A DNA stretch of 64,000 nt from an uncultured Treponema sp. Lineage in GTDB: Bacteria; Spirochaetota; Spirochaetia; Treponematales; Treponemataceae. The stretch spans positions 101,491-165,490 of the forward strand of contig CAJUBD010000006.1 of the NCBI GenBank assembly GCA_910584475.1. Direction: 5' to 3'. Below, piece after piece: positions 26,223-35,368 of the stretch. The notes beneath the pieces are model-generated. The model ran no database searches and was not told the origin of the DNA. It saw nothing but the letters and a program-made list of their open reading frames with translations. A program made the position numbers and the translations under genes. Position 1 is the stretch's first letter. The number at the start of each line of letters is the position of its first letter.

Positions 26223-26948
26223 ATGGCAAAAATAACAGGAATTAGGCTCACGCATTTGCGCAACGATGAATCTTACAGCTTTCATAAAGTTGCGTCTGCG
26301 TTGGCGACGGAAATCAGCTCGGACTCTTTGAAGCCACTTACGGCGGCTTATGTCGAAGCGTTTGAAAAGTTGCGTCTCGCCATTGACCAAAGCGCGGGAC
26401 AAGGAATGGCTCAGGTTGTGCGCGAGGCGGATGCGGCTCGCGACAATGCATGGAGGGGATGCAATTCGTACATAAAGGCTGTTTCGCTTTATTCCCCCAA
26501 TGAGACAGAACGCTCTGCGGCGGAAAAGATCGCGGCAGTCTTCGCGTCTTATGGCAATCCCACGTCACTCACTCTTTCTGAAGAAACGAGCGTTGTCGAC
26601 AACCTTATCGAAAGCGTGGAAGCACTCGGCACCAAGTGTATAAGCGAGGCAAAATTCACGGCATGGCTTTCTGACTTCAAGGCGAAAGAGGAGGCATATG
26701 AGAAAGCTTCCGAAGCGCATGTGAACGACAGGGCTTCAAAAGTACTTGGCGAGGTAAAGCGCGCACGCGAGGCGGCAGACAAAGAATATTCGGCGGTAAC
26801 GTCGATGGTCGAAGCCCTTTCCGTGGTTTATGGAGATGAAGGTTTCCTGGACTTTGTGTCGAAACTAAATGTAATCATAGAACGGCAAAAGCAGGTGACC
26901 AAGTTCAGGCGCACGCGTCTTGCAAAGACTTCGGGCGAAAAGGAATAG
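26223..26948 (+). CDS. DUF6261-family protein, copy 2
   Basis: 241 residues, ATG with AAGGAGG upstream. Same family as the protein at 11645-12355, with the shared LRNDESYSFHK, YGNPTSLTLSEETS and VIIERQKQ. Helical, without signal peptide or catalytic motif. It follows array B and the nested leader hairpins. The two copies share this repeat-then-DUF6261 arrangement although the arrays themselves are not alike in sequence, which argues that the arrangement, not just duplication, is kept. Function unknown. Confidence 0.7.
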   Translation: MAKITGIRLTHLRNDESYSFHKVASALATEISSDSLKPLTAAYVEAFEKLRLAIDQSAGQGMAQVVREADAARDNAWRGCNSYIKAVSLYSPNETERSAAEKIAAVFASYGNPTSLTLSEETSVVDNLIESVEALGTKCISEAKFTAWLSDFKAKEEAYEKASEAHVNDRASKVLGEVKRAREAADKEYSAVTSMVEALSVVYGDEGFLDFVSKLNVIIERQKQVTKFRRTRLAKTSGEKE

Positions 26949-27025
26949 TAAAAATTTTTTGATTTGAAGCCGAGGGTCGAAGGGGCGTTTGCGTCTCTTC
27001 GCCTCGCTTCGCATAAGGGGATGAT

Positions 27026-29479
27026 ATGAAAAAAAGGCTTGTCACATCGGCCCTGCCGTATGTGAACAACATTCCGCATTTGGGAAATCTCATCCAGATG
27101 CTGTCGGCGGATGTTTTCGCGCGTTTTTGCCGAAGCCGCGGCTACGAGACGCTGTATGTATGCGGTACGGACGAGTATGGCACGGCTACGGAGACAAAGG
27201 CACAGGAAGAGGGCATGTCTCCGCGCGAGTTGTGCGACCATTATTTTGAAGAGCACAAGAAAATATACGATTGGTTTGCGATAGATTTCGATATTTTCGG
27301 ACGCACCTCCAACGCGCAATGCACTGAAATCACGCAGATGCTGTACCGCCGCCTGGAAGCGAACGGACTGATAAAGGAAAAGGCTGGAAAGCAGCTGTAC
27401 TGCCCGAAATGCCAGCGTTTTTTGGCGGATCGCTATGTGGGCGGAGTCTGTCCCAAGTGTGGAAGCGACAAGGCGCGCGGAGACCAATGCGACAGTTGCG
27501 GCGCGCTGCTCGATCCCACCGAGTTGAAGGACGCGAAATGCACCGTTTGTGGCGCGTCCCCCGAAGTGCGGGAAACGAAGCACCTTTACATTGACCTTCC
27601 CGCGCTCAGTGGAAGGCTCGAAGAATGGATGGAAGAGACAAGCGCGCGCGGGCGGTGGAGCGAAAATGCGATAAACATCACCAAGGCGTGGATACGAGAT
27701 GGTTTGGCAGAGCGCGCGATTACCCGCGACCTCAAGTGGGGAATACCTGTTCCGCGTGAAGGCTACGAAGACAAAGTGTTCTATGTATGGTTCAATGCGC
27801 CCATAGGGTATATATCCATAACGAAGCAGCTTGCCGATGAACTTTCGGCTGCTGGACGCGATAGCTTCGATTGGAAATCGTGGTGGTATTCAAAAGCGCA
27901 TACGGGCGAAGAGACTTCTGAGTGCAAAAATTGCTCTGCGAATTCGCGCGAAGGCAACTCTAAAGAAGATTCCGCATCTCCGACCAATGTCGAACTCTTC
28001 CAATTCATCGGAAAGGACAACATACCGTTCCACACTGTCATATTCCCCTGCACTTTGCTGGGAAGCGAGACGGGCGAAACCTCGAAAACGGAAGCGGACT
28101 GCGTTCCGACAGGAAGTTGGACAAAGCTCTTTCACATGAGTTCCACCGAATACCTCAACTACGAGGACGGAAAGTTCTCGAAAAGCCGCAATGTCGGAGT
28201 GTTCGGAAGCGATGCGATTGAAAGTGGCATTCCCGCCGACGCGTGGAGGTTCTATATTTTCTACAATCGTCCCGAACGCCAGGATTTCCAGTTCACTTGG
28301 AAGGATTTCCAGGAGAAACTCAACTCGGAATTGGTAGGAAATTTGGGAAATTTGGTAAACCGCACGCTGCTTTTCGTGAATAAATACTATGGCGGCAAGA
28401 TTCCACAGGGCGCGGAGGACGAAGAACTTTGGCTCAAGGTGCGCGCTCTCGAAGCGAAGATAACTGAAAACTTGGAATGGGCGAATCTCAAGGACGCTTT
28501 CCATCAGATATTTGAGATTTCAGACCTTTGCAACAAGGCGTTCCAAGCCGCCGAACCGTGGAAGACGCGCAACACCGAGCCGGAAAAGGCTGAACGCCTC
28601 ATCTACAACCTTTGCTATGTGATTAAGGACATTATGATAATGCTCCAGCCGTATCTCCCGCAGTATGCGCGAAAAGTCATGTCATATTTCGGGAAAACAC
28701 TGCGCGAGAAGACGCTTTCTGGAAGGAACATCGAAGGTCTCTCATGGGATGACCTCGGAAAACTTGCTGGTTTGGAACAAGTCGGCGCGACGGAAGTGTA
28801 TTTCACTCCGCTTGACAAGAAAAGCGCGGATGCTTTCAGGGAAAAATTTTCTGGAAACAAGGCTTCGCGCGCTGACGGCAAGGGTAATCCGGCGAAAGAC
28901 TCTGCATCCGCGCAGGGCGGAAACTCGAAAAAGAAAGAAAATGCTGATGCCGACGATGGGCTTCTTCCGTTCGGGGAGCAGGCGGCATTCTTCGCGCAGA
29001 AGATAAGGCTAAAGGCGGCGAAAATCATTAGCATCGAGCGCAATCCGCAGGCTGAAAAACTCTATATTGAGCATCTCGACGACGGTAGCGGCACGGATCG
29101 CGTGATTCAAAGCGGTCTCGTACCGTATCTGAAGGAAGAAGAACTCCTTGGAAAGACTGTCATCATCGCGGACAACCTCGCTCCGCGCAAGATGAGGGGA
29201 ATTGAAAGTCGTGGGATGCTGCTTGCAGCCGACTACAAGAAGGATGACGGCAGCGACGGGGTGGAAGTTTTGGACGTTTCGCCCGCCGCGCCTGGCACGG
29301 AAGTGGTTCTTGAGGGCGATGAAGCGCCTTCGACGAAGCCGGACACGATTTCCGCAGACGATTTCTTCAAAGTGGAGATAAGCGTCGTGGAAAACTTTGT
29401 GCAAATCGGCGGAAAGCGCCTTGTCTGCGCGGGGAATTTTGTGAAAACAACGCTTACGCGAAACGGCGACGTGCATTAA
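27026..29479 (+). CDS. metG: Methionyl-tRNA synthetase
   Basis: 817 residues, class I synthetase, charges tRNA-Met. The HIGH-like motif is PHLGNLIQM; the KMSKS-like motif is KFSKSRNVGVF. A four-cysteine knuckle region (CPKCQRF, CPKCGS, CDSCGA, CTVCGA) is intact and probably binds two zinc ions. A C-terminal EMAP/tRBD-like domain (QKIRLKAAKIISIERNPQAEKLYIE) follows a Lys/Ser-rich linker. A low-complexity insert around CKNCSANSREGNSKED sits in the catalytic domain. AAGGGG lies upstream of the ATG. Length is larger than many bacterial MetRS, consistent with the tRBD. Confidence 0.93.
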   Translation: MKKRLVTSALPYVNNIPHLGNLIQMLSADVFARFCRSRGYETLYVCGTDEYGTATETKAQEEGMSPRELCDHYFEEHKKIYDWFAIDFDIFGRTSNAQCTEITQMLYRRLEANGLIKEKAGKQLYCPKCQRFLADRYVGGVCPKCGSDKARGDQCDSCGALLDPTELKDAKCTVCGASPEVRETKHLYIDLPALSGRLEEWMEETSARGRWSENAINITKAWIRDGLAERAITRDLKWGIPVPREGYEDKVFYVWFNAPIGYISITKQLADELSAAGRDSFDWKSWWYSKAHTGEETSECKNCSANSREGNSKEDSASPTNVELFQFIGKDNIPFHTVIFPCTLLGSETGETSKTEADCVPTGSWTKLFHMSSTEYLNYEDGKFSKSRNVGVFGSDAIESGIPADAWRFYIFYNRPERQDFQFTWKDFQEKLNSELVGNLGNLVNRTLLFVNKYYGGKIPQGAEDEELWLKVRALEAKITENLEWANLKDAFHQIFEISDLCNKAFQAAEPWKTRNTEPEKAERLIYNLCYVIKDIMIMLQPYLPQYARKVMSYFGKTLREKTLSGRNIEGLSWDDLGKLAGLEQVGATEVYFTPLDKKSADAFREKFSGNKASRADGKGNPAKDSASAQGGNSKKKENADADDGLLPFGEQAAFFAQKIRLKAAKIISIERNPQAEKLYIEHLDDGSGTDRVIQSGLVPYLKEEELLGKTVIIADNLAPRKMRGIESRGMLLAADYKKDDGSDGVEVLDVSPAAPGTEVVLEGDEAPSTKPDTISADDFFKVEISVVENFVQIGGKRLVCAGNFVKTTLTRNGDVH

Positions 29480-29496
29480 AATGTGGTTTTTGGGTA

Positions 29497-29533
29497 ATCG
29501 CAGGGCGGGGAGGTAGACCTTTCACCCTGCGAT
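29497..29533 (+). terminator. Strong hairpin after metG
   Basis: ATCGCAGGG (29497-29505) pairs perfectly with CCCTGCGAT (29525-29533) across an AGGTAGACCT loop. It begins 18 bases after the metG stop. There is no long T run, so it could be a terminator or mRNA-stabilising stem, or an operator for the toxin-antitoxin relic that starts 33 bases later. Confidence 0.45.
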
Positions 29534-29565
29534 GCAACATATACCATAAGCAAGGAGGCGAAAAA

Positions 29566-29784
29566 ATGGCAAATGTTATGGTCAACATAAGGATGAATGA
29601 CACTCTCAAGAAAGATTGGGATATTGAACGGAATGCGAATACAGGAATTGGCAAGCCTGAACCGCTTAAACACTACGACGGATACTGGAGCAGGCGCATA
29701 GATGCGAAAAACCGCCTTGTATACAAAGTGTTTGACGGCGCAATCATAGTCGCGCAGTGCAGAGGACACTATGATACTAAATAA
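29566..29784 (+). pseudogene. Fused relic of a RelB/DinJ-YoeB toxin-antitoxin pair
   Basis: 72 residues. The first ~17 (MANVMVNIRMNDTLKKD) match the N terminus of a RelB/DinJ antitoxin. From about residue 18 (WDIERNANTGIGKPEPLKHY) the sequence is the C-terminal half of a YoeB toxin, with GKPEPLK (Glu), NRLVY (Arg) and the C-terminal GHY (His), three catalytic residues. The antitoxin's DNA-binding remainder and the first half of the toxin are missing, so a deletion joined the two genes in frame. AAGGAGG gives a strong ribosome site. The product is not expected to be a working toxin because its N-terminal half is gone. Confidence 0.7.
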
Positions 29785-30268
29785 TCTTGTTCCTACCTCC
29801 GCCGCGCAAGATATGGAAATCCGCATCGTAGGCCACGACGACGAGAAACTCTTCATTGAAATGAGGCTTGAATGTCTCCGTGCGGTGTACGGACTCCAAG
29901 AAGATTATTGTTTTAGCGATAATCTCGTCGCGCGAAGTGTGGAATTCTTCCGAAGTGGCGAGCATGTTAGCGTGTTCGCGCTGGATAAAAACGGAATTCC
30001 AATCGCCATCTCGTCGCTTTGCTTCGTTGACGTGATGCCCACGCTGGAGCACCCGAGCGGAAAGCGCGCTCATTTGATGAACGTGTATGTCCGCTCGAAG
30101 TTTCGGAGACGTGGAATCGCCAAAGATATGGTTTCGCGCCTTGTCGGCGAGGCAAAGTTGCGCGGAGTTACGGAAATTACGCTCGACGCCACGGAAGAAG
30201 GTCGCTTGCTTTACGAGTCGCTCGGGTTTAAAGTGAACGATGAGGCTATGCGCCTTGTCTTGCGATGA
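29771..30268 (+). CDS. GNAT-family N-acetyltransferase
   Basis: 165 residues. The acetyl-CoA site is MNVYVRSKFRRRGIAKDMV, close to the GNAT R/Q-x-x-G-x-G/A pattern, followed by ITLDATEEGRLLYESLGFK. I keep the ATG at 29771 because AGAGGA precedes it by four bases; ATG 29813 (MEIRIVG) is another candidate. It overlaps the end of the toxin relic by 14 bases. The substrate is unknown; small-molecule or ribosomal-protein acetylation are both possible. Confidence 0.75.
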   Translation: MILNNLVPTSAAQDMEIRIVGHDDEKLFIEMRLECLRAVYGLQEDYCFSDNLVARSVEFFRSGEHVSVFALDKNGIPIAISSLCFVDVMPTLEHPSGKRAHLMNVYVRSKFRRRGIAKDMVSRLVGEAKLRGVTEITLDATEEGRLLYESLGFKVNDEAMRLVLR

Positions 30269-30419
30269 GGCGCGGCCGGCTTCGCTTCCGCTGGAGTAGC
30301 ATCTGCGTTGTTTCGCTTCCGCAAGGGGCTTCAAAAAATAGGAGTTTCCCTGCGGCGAAGACTTGAAAACTGGCGGAAAAACGGCTTCGACACTTGACGA
30401 AGCGTACTTTGGAGGAAAA

Positions 30420-30806
30420 ATGAAGAAATGGTATGACGAGGAATATGAGTTCGAGATAGAAGTAGTGAGACTTACACGAAGCGAGCACACGGAAAACTAT
30501 TGTCGCAACGGAGAAGAGGCGGGCGACAAATACTTTTGCACCTATGGCTGCCCTGTGAATGAGGCGGGGCAGGGGATTTGCTCCAAAACTTTCGTTTCGC
30601 TCTTTCCGATTATGGAGGCGGTGCGCAGTGGCGGGGATTTGACAAATGTCGGAGGCGACGGAAAATACACCAAGTCTATAATCTGCCCTGACGGATGCGT
30701 GGAATTCCGCCTGACCGCCCGTCCGACTGGCAAGCAGAACTTCCACAAGGGAAATTTCTTTGACCTCGACAATTGGAACAAGCATGAAAAAGAGTCAGTT
30801 GAGTAA
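30420..30806 (+). CDS. TIGR04076-family protein
   Basis: About 128 residues from ATG 30420, where GGAGG gives a good ribosome site; the ORF is open further upstream but without signals. It matches the TIGR04076 pattern: cysteines near GDKYFCTYGCP, GQGICSKTFVSLFP, then GGDL and SIICPDGCVEFRLTA. The family has conserved cysteines, suggesting metal or redox binding, but no known function. Precedes the AraC-type gene by 54 bases. Confidence 0.65.
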   Translation: MKKWYDEEYEFEIEVVRLTRSEHTENYCRNGEEAGDKYFCTYGCPVNEAGQGICSKTFVSLFPIMEAVRSGGDLTNVGGDGKYTKSIICPDGCVEFRLTARPTGKQNFHKGNFFDLDNWNKHEKESVE

Positions 30807-30824
30807 TTTGCGCATATTTTCCAC

Positions 30825-30853
30825 TTGCAAATCCTCGGATTTCGGTTTATCAT
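30825..30853 (+). promoter_or_regulatory. Promoter of the AraC-type regulator, leaderless
   Basis: TTGCAA (30825-30830), 17 bp, TATCAT (30848-30853), six bases (AAAAGT), then GTG at 30860. No ribosome site, so a leaderless mRNA with a GTG start is predicted. Confidence 0.7.
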
Positions 30854-30859
30854 AAAAGT

Positions 30860-31648
30860 GTGGACATAAACTTTTACGGCGGCTTTTACAAAAAAAGCGA
30901 GACGGAAGGCTTTCGCATCAACATTCCAGAGGGAACGTTTGAATGGGTTTTGCTGCATTTTTATTCGCCGATGGTAATTACGCTCGGAAATCGTCGCATC
31001 GAAACTCAGGCCAATGCCTGCATCCTGTACAGACCGGGCACGCCGCAGGATTATTATGGGCGTTTCGGAAAATTCGAGAATGACTATATCCGCTTTCGCA
31101 CGCCTCCGCAAGACAGGAATTTCTACAAGGATTTCAACTTGCCAGTGGACGAAGTTTTTTATGTGAGGGATTTCGATGTGATAAAAAGCGAAATGCAGAA
31201 TATCACTTGGCTTCTCACCGACAAAAGCGCGAACCACGACTATGAGCTGACGAAAAACGCGATTGGCGTGTTGAAAAAACTTCAGTCTGCGAGAATTTTC
31301 CCCGACCAAAAAATGCAGCGAGAAAGCGAGACGATTTTTCGACTGGAGCAGCTGCGAAATGAAATCAGGCGAAATCCTGAAAAATGGACGGTGCAGACGA
31401 TGAGCGAGAACTTCTTCCTCACGAGAAGTCATTTTTCAGTTTTGTACAAAAAGGTTTTCAATGTTTCGCCCGCGCAGGATTTGAAATTCTTTTTGAACGA
31501 AAAGGCGATCGCCTTGCTTTTGACGAGCGAAAAGACGATTGCCCAAATCGCTGAAATCTTGAACTATAATGAGTGCGAAAATTTCATCCGCGCATTCAAG
31601 AAGATGAACGACATTTCGCCGCTTCAGTTCAGGAAAACGCGGAATTGA
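30860..31648 (+). CDS. AraC-family transcriptional regulator
   Basis: 262 residues. The N-terminal part (YSPMVITLGN, ACILYRPGTPQDYYG) is cupin-like, as in AraC-type ligand-binding domains. The C-terminal ~100 residues are the two-helix-turn-helix DNA-binding domain: MSENFFLTRSHFSVLYKKVF and IAQIAEILNYNECENFIRAFKK with the terminal SPLQFRK. The gene converges on the sugar transporter operon that begins at 36674 and is its obvious candidate controller. Direct repeats at 36766-36806 could be its operator. The GTG start is set by the promoter. Confidence 0.8.
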   Translation: MDINFYGGFYKKSETEGFRINIPEGTFEWVLLHFYSPMVITLGNRRIETQANACILYRPGTPQDYYGRFGKFENDYIRFRTPPQDRNFYKDFNLPVDEVFYVRDFDVIKSEMQNITWLLTDKSANHDYELTKNAIGVLKKLQSARIFPDQKMQRESETIFRLEQLRNEIRRNPEKWTVQTMSENFFLTRSHFSVLYKKVFNVSPAQDLKFFLNEKAIALLLTSEKTIAQIAEILNYNECENFIRAFKKMNDISPLQFRKTRN

Positions 31649-31670
31649 ATTTACAAAAGTAACAAACCTT

Positions 31671-31696
31671 GCGGAAATTTCTGGCTAGTTTGTTTT
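31671..31696. terminator. Weak bidirectional terminator
   Basis: AACAAAC pairs with GTTTGTT, followed by TTC. It lies between the converging AraC gene and the last transporter gene. The stem is short and the T run only four long. Confidence 0.4.
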
Positions 31697-31704
31697 CTAC
31701 GATT

Positions 31705-32751
31705 TTATTTCTTGCCGCAGTTCTTGCGCGAAAGCACGATGCTTTGAATCAAAAGGAACAGGCAAATCATAAACGCCACGGTTATGTTCGTCCACCACGC
31801 CTCGTCAAGTCCGAGCGACGAGACTATGTTCTTTATCGTGGCGAGCGACATCACTCCGAAGAATGTTCCGATGATGTTGCCCACTCCTCCCGTAAGCATC
31901 GTGCCACCAATAATCGAAGACGCAATGGCGTTCATTTCCGCGCCGCTTGCATGCGACGGCGAGCCAGAGCCTACATGCAGGAAGTAGACGAATCCACCTA
32001 TTGCCGCCAGCATGCTGCAAATGAAATGCGCCAAGAATTTCGTGCGGCGCACGTTTATTCCAAGCATATTCGCGCTCTGCGCGTTTCCGCCAACCGCGTA
32101 GAAATTGCGTCCGAGCTTAGTTTTTCGCAGGACGAAGAAAAGCAGGATTACGACAATGATTGCCACGATCGCGCCGATTTCCACATAGGCCGGAATCCAT
32201 TTGCCAAGTTTGTTTGTCGAGCCGACTCCCGGAACGTAGATTCGCGTTTCCACGAGCTTAACGAACGCTTCGTTTTGGACATTGAACTGCGTGGAATTGA
32301 CGATGGTCGTCATTCCCTTTGCGAAGAACATTCCCGCGAGCGTTACTATGAAAGGCTGAATGTCGAGGAACGCCACCAAATATCCCTGCACGAGTCCGAA
32401 CGCCGCTCCGATTAAAAGCGCGATGCCGATTGCGCTGCCGACATTGCCACCCCTAAAGTCAAGATGAACCGCACAGCACATGCACACCAAAGCCGTCATC
32501 GTTCCTACAGAAATATCGATTCCGCCGGTTATCATCACGAGGCTCAAGCCGCACGAAAGGATTATCAGTGAAGCGTTTTCGTTGAGCATATTGAAAAAAG
32601 TCTGAGGCTTGCGGAATCCCGCGCCCAAGAAAATTATCGAGCACAAGTACATCACTATGAAAACCGCCACGGTAATCACGAGCAGCAAATTCGTGTCTGA
32701 AAGCGGACGCTTTTTAGCAAGCCCTTCGTTCAATTTTATGGTATCAGTCAT
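31705..32751 (-). CDS. Sugar ABC transporter permease, YjfF-like
   Basis: 348-residue inner-membrane permease of the CUT2 type. Conserved blocks are SCGLSLVMITGGIDISVGTM, FIVTLAGMFFAKGM and AVGGNAQSANMLGINV. Its closest architecture is YjfF, the second permease of the YtfQRT-YjfF transporter; xylose or arabinose systems share this layout. The ATG directly follows the stop of the upstream permease. Last gene in a four-gene transporter set. Two different permeases in one set point to a heterodimeric channel. Confidence 0.8.
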   Translation of the reverse strand: MTDTIKLNEGLAKKRPLSDTNLLLVITVAVFIVMYLCSIIFLGAGFRKPQTFFNMLNENASLIILSCGLSLVMITGGIDISVGTMTALVCMCCAVHLDFRGGNVGSAIGIALLIGAAFGLVQGYLVAFLDIQPFIVTLAGMFFAKGMTTIVNSTQFNVQNEAFVKLVETRIYVPGVGSTNKLGKWIPAYVEIGAIVAIIVVILLFFVLRKTKLGRNFYAVGGNAQSANMLGINVRRTKFLAHFICSMLAAIGGFVYFLHVGSGSPSHASGAEMNAIASSIIGGTMLTGGVGNIIGTFFGVMSLATIKNIVSSLGLDEAWWTNITVAFMICLFLLIQSIVLSRKNCGKK

Positions 32752-33855
32752 TTAGTTGCCTCCTTGCGTTTGCGCCGCGGCCAGAGCGGGTTTCTTGGCT
32801 CCGATTTTTTTGTAAAGCGCGGACACCTTTTCGCGGAAAACCGGCGCGCTGATTATGACGAGCACGATTACGACGACCGCCTTGTACGCAGGAAGCGCGG
32901 TGGAAGCCACATTGAATTTGAAAAGCGTCGTCGTCAAAAATTGGATGACATACGCGCCCAAAATCGAAGCCCAGATGTTGAACTTGCCGCCGCTCAAAGC
33001 GTTTCCGCCCAAAGCCACCGCCAAAATCGCGTCCATTTCTATGTCCTTTGCGATGACCGAATAGTTTATCGAAGAAATTCGGCTCACCTTTATAAATCCT
33101 GCCACCGCCACGCACAGCCCCATGAAAACATATGTTATGAATTTGATGAACTGCGGGTCAATTCCGTTCAAGCGCGATGACGAGGCGTTTATTCCGACCG
33201 ACTGCGCGTAAAGCCCTAGCGTCGTGAATTTCAAGAGCAACATCGTTATTGCAATGCAGATTATCGCGATGAAGATCGGCGTTGGAATCGGGATTCCTGG
33301 AATGTAGTTTCCGAAGTAGGCGAAACGCGGCTCGCTTACGATTGGAAGCGCGTTGTTGTTTATCCATGCGGCAATCGAGCGTCCCGCCGTAAACAAAATC
33401 AACGTCGCGACCATCGGCTGGATTTTAAAGTACGCCACGAGCATTCCGTTGAACGCTCCGAAAAGCATCGACACGATGCACGCGATCAAAAACGCCACGA
33501 TTATCGGAGCCTGAAGCGACTCGGGACGCGCCTCTGTTCCACAAAGCACGCGCAGCACGACGCTTCCAGCAATCGCTATTACCGCGCCCACGGAAATGTC
33601 CTGTCCGCCCGAAGCCGCCGTCACGAGCGTCATTCCCAAAGCCAAAATCGCCAGTTCCGAAGCGTTGTCCAAAATCGTAATCAAGTATCCCGAAAGCACG
33701 GGATTTCCGTCGCTGTTCTGTCCGATGGTAATTTTAAAAAACGAGGGGTCGGCGATCAAATTGAAAACCACCAAAATCAAAAGGGCTGCCAGCGGAATAA
33801 AAATCTGCTTTTTGAAAAGCCCCATAATAACATCCTTCGGATTCTTGGAATTCAT
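32752..33855 (-). CDS. Sugar ABC transporter permease, YtfT-like
   Basis: 367-residue CUT2 permease. Hallmarks: LGMTLVTAASGGQDISVGAV, YFKIQPMVATLILFTAGRS, then a helix-rich C-terminal half with ASIDS-type loops and ALGGNALSGGKFN. Overlaps the ATP-binding protein gene by ATGA and ends four bases before the next permease. The homologous YtfT pairs with YjfF and the duplicated ATPase YtfR. Confidence 0.8.
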   Translation of the reverse strand: MNSKNPKDVIMGLFKKQIFIPLAALLILVVFNLIADPSFFKITIGQNSDGNPVLSGYLITILDNASELAILALGMTLVTAASGGQDISVGAVIAIAGSVVLRVLCGTEARPESLQAPIIVAFLIACIVSMLFGAFNGMLVAYFKIQPMVATLILFTAGRSIAAWINNNALPIVSEPRFAYFGNYIPGIPIPTPIFIAIICIAITMLLLKFTTLGLYAQSVGINASSSRLNGIDPQFIKFITYVFMGLCVAVAGFIKVSRISSINYSVIAKDIEMDAILAVALGGNALSGGKFNIWASILGAYVIQFLTTTLFKFNVASTALPAYKAVVVIVLVIISAPVFREKVSALYKKIGAKKPALAAAQTQGGN

Positions 33856-35363
33856 TTTTCTCCTCCCGCGATTGTCGCCATAATTTTAGATTGAGTCAAA
33901 TCCTCGCCTTTGAGTTCTCCCACCTGCTTCAAGTCGCGCATAACAACGAGGCGAGAGCAAGTGCGCAGCATTTCATCGATTTCAGAGGAAATGAACGTAA
34001 CGCTTTTTCCGTCTTTTGCGAGTTTGAGAACGAGCTCTTGAATCTCGGTTTTCGTTCCGATGTCGATTCCACGCGTCGGCTCGTCCAAAATAAGATATTG
34101 CGGGTCGGAAAGAAGCGCGCGAGCGAGCAAGACCTTTTGCTGGTTTCCGCCCGAAAGTGACTTTATCGGCGTGTCCGCGCTGGCAGTCTTTATTTCCAAA
34201 AGCTTGATGTATTCTTCCGCGAACGCTTGTGCTTTTGCGTATGAAATCGGCTTGAAAAATCCTTTCAAAACTTGCAGGGCCAAAATGATGTTGTCACGCA
34301 CGGAAAGGTCGCCCACGATTCCGTCGCGCTTTCTGTCCTCTGGAAGATAGCTGATTCCTTTTTTCATCGCGTCAATCGGGCGCGAGACTTTCGCCGCCTT
34401 TCCGTTTACTTTGACTTTTCCGCCGAAAACTTTGTCCGCGCCGTAAATCGCGCGGACGCTTTCGCTTCGCCCGGAGCCTAAAAGTCCCGTGAATCCGTTC
34501 ACTTCGCCTTTGAAAATCTTGAAGTCGAACGGCTTTACGCCACCTGCGCTGCAAAGCGATTGGGCCTCATAGACCGGAACTTCATCGCTCGCGCAAGAAA
34601 ACGATTCTGGCTTTTTCACTGTGGAAAGTCCGTCCAAAGCCTTGCCGAGCATTTTGGAGACCAGTTCCACTTTCGGCAAATCTTTAATTTCATATTCCCC
34701 GACCAATTTTCCGTCGCGCAGAACGGTGATTCTGTCGCAGACTTCATAGACCTGTTCAAGGAAGTGTGTTACAAAAATTATTCCGACTCCTTTCGCCTTG
34801 AGTCCCAGCATCAAGCGGAAAAGTTTGTTCACTTCGTTGTCGTCAAGAGATGAAGTCGGCTCATCCAGAATGAGGATTTTGCAATCCATATCAACGGCGC
34901 GCGCGATGGCGACCATCTGCTGAATCGCGATGGAACAGCTCGAAAGCTGCGCTTCAGGCTCGGCTGGAATTTGCAGTTCGTTCAGTATTTTCGCGGCATC
35001 CGCGTTCATTTTTTTCCAGTCCACGAACGCGCCTTTCGTCCGTCCTATGTACATATTTTCCGCCACGGTCAAATTGTTGCAAAGCGTTATTTCTTGATAG
35101 ACCGTGCTGATTCCGACTTTTTGCGCGTCTTCGGGCGAGCGAATGTTCACGGCGTTGGGAAAGCCCTTGACGAACACCGTGCCTTCGTCTTTCGTATGAA
35201 CGCCCGTCAAAACTTTTATGAGCGTGGATTTTCCTGCGCCGTTTTCGCCCATAAGCGCGTGGATTTCGCCTTGTCGCAAAGTGAAGTCAACATTTTGAAG
35301 CGCCTTCACTCCGGGAAAGCTTTTGAAAATTCCGCGCATTTCCAAAACGGAGTTGTCTTGCAT
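33852..35363 (-). CDS. Sugar ABC transporter ATP-binding protein (two ABC domains)
   Basis: 503 residues with two tandem ABC domains, typical of CUT2 systems. Domain 1 has Walker A GENGAGKSTLIK and the Walker B region DEPTSSLDDNE. Domain 2 has a diverged Walker A (GLLGSGRSES), the signature LSGGNQQKVLLARALL and DEPTRGIDIG. Powers uptake of a pentose or related sugar. The ribosome site GGAGGAAG right upstream is at the edge of element E6, which is inserted before this gene. A terminator separates the operon's binding-protein gene from this one. Confidence 0.85.
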   Translation of the reverse strand: MQDNSVLEMRGIFKSFPGVKALQNVDFTLRQGEIHALMGENGAGKSTLIKVLTGVHTKDEGTVFVKGFPNAVNIRSPEDAQKVGISTVYQEITLCNNLTVAENMYIGRTKGAFVDWKKMNADAAKILNELQIPAEPEAQLSSCSIAIQQMVAIARAVDMDCKILILDEPTSSLDDNEVNKLFRLMLGLKAKGVGIIFVTHFLEQVYEVCDRITVLRDGKLVGEYEIKDLPKVELVSKMLGKALDGLSTVKKPESFSCASDEVPVYEAQSLCSAGGVKPFDFKIFKGEVNGFTGLLGSGRSESVRAIYGADKVFGGKVKVNGKAAKVSRPIDAMKKGISYLPEDRKRDGIVGDLSVRDNIILALQVLKGFFKPISYAKAQAFAEEYIKLLEIKTASADTPIKSLSGGNQQKVLLARALLSDPQYLILDEPTRGIDIGTKTEIQELVLKLAKDGKSVTFISSEIDEMLRTCSRLVVMRDLKQVGELKGEDLTQSKIMATIAGGEK

Positions 35364-35368
35364 ACTTC

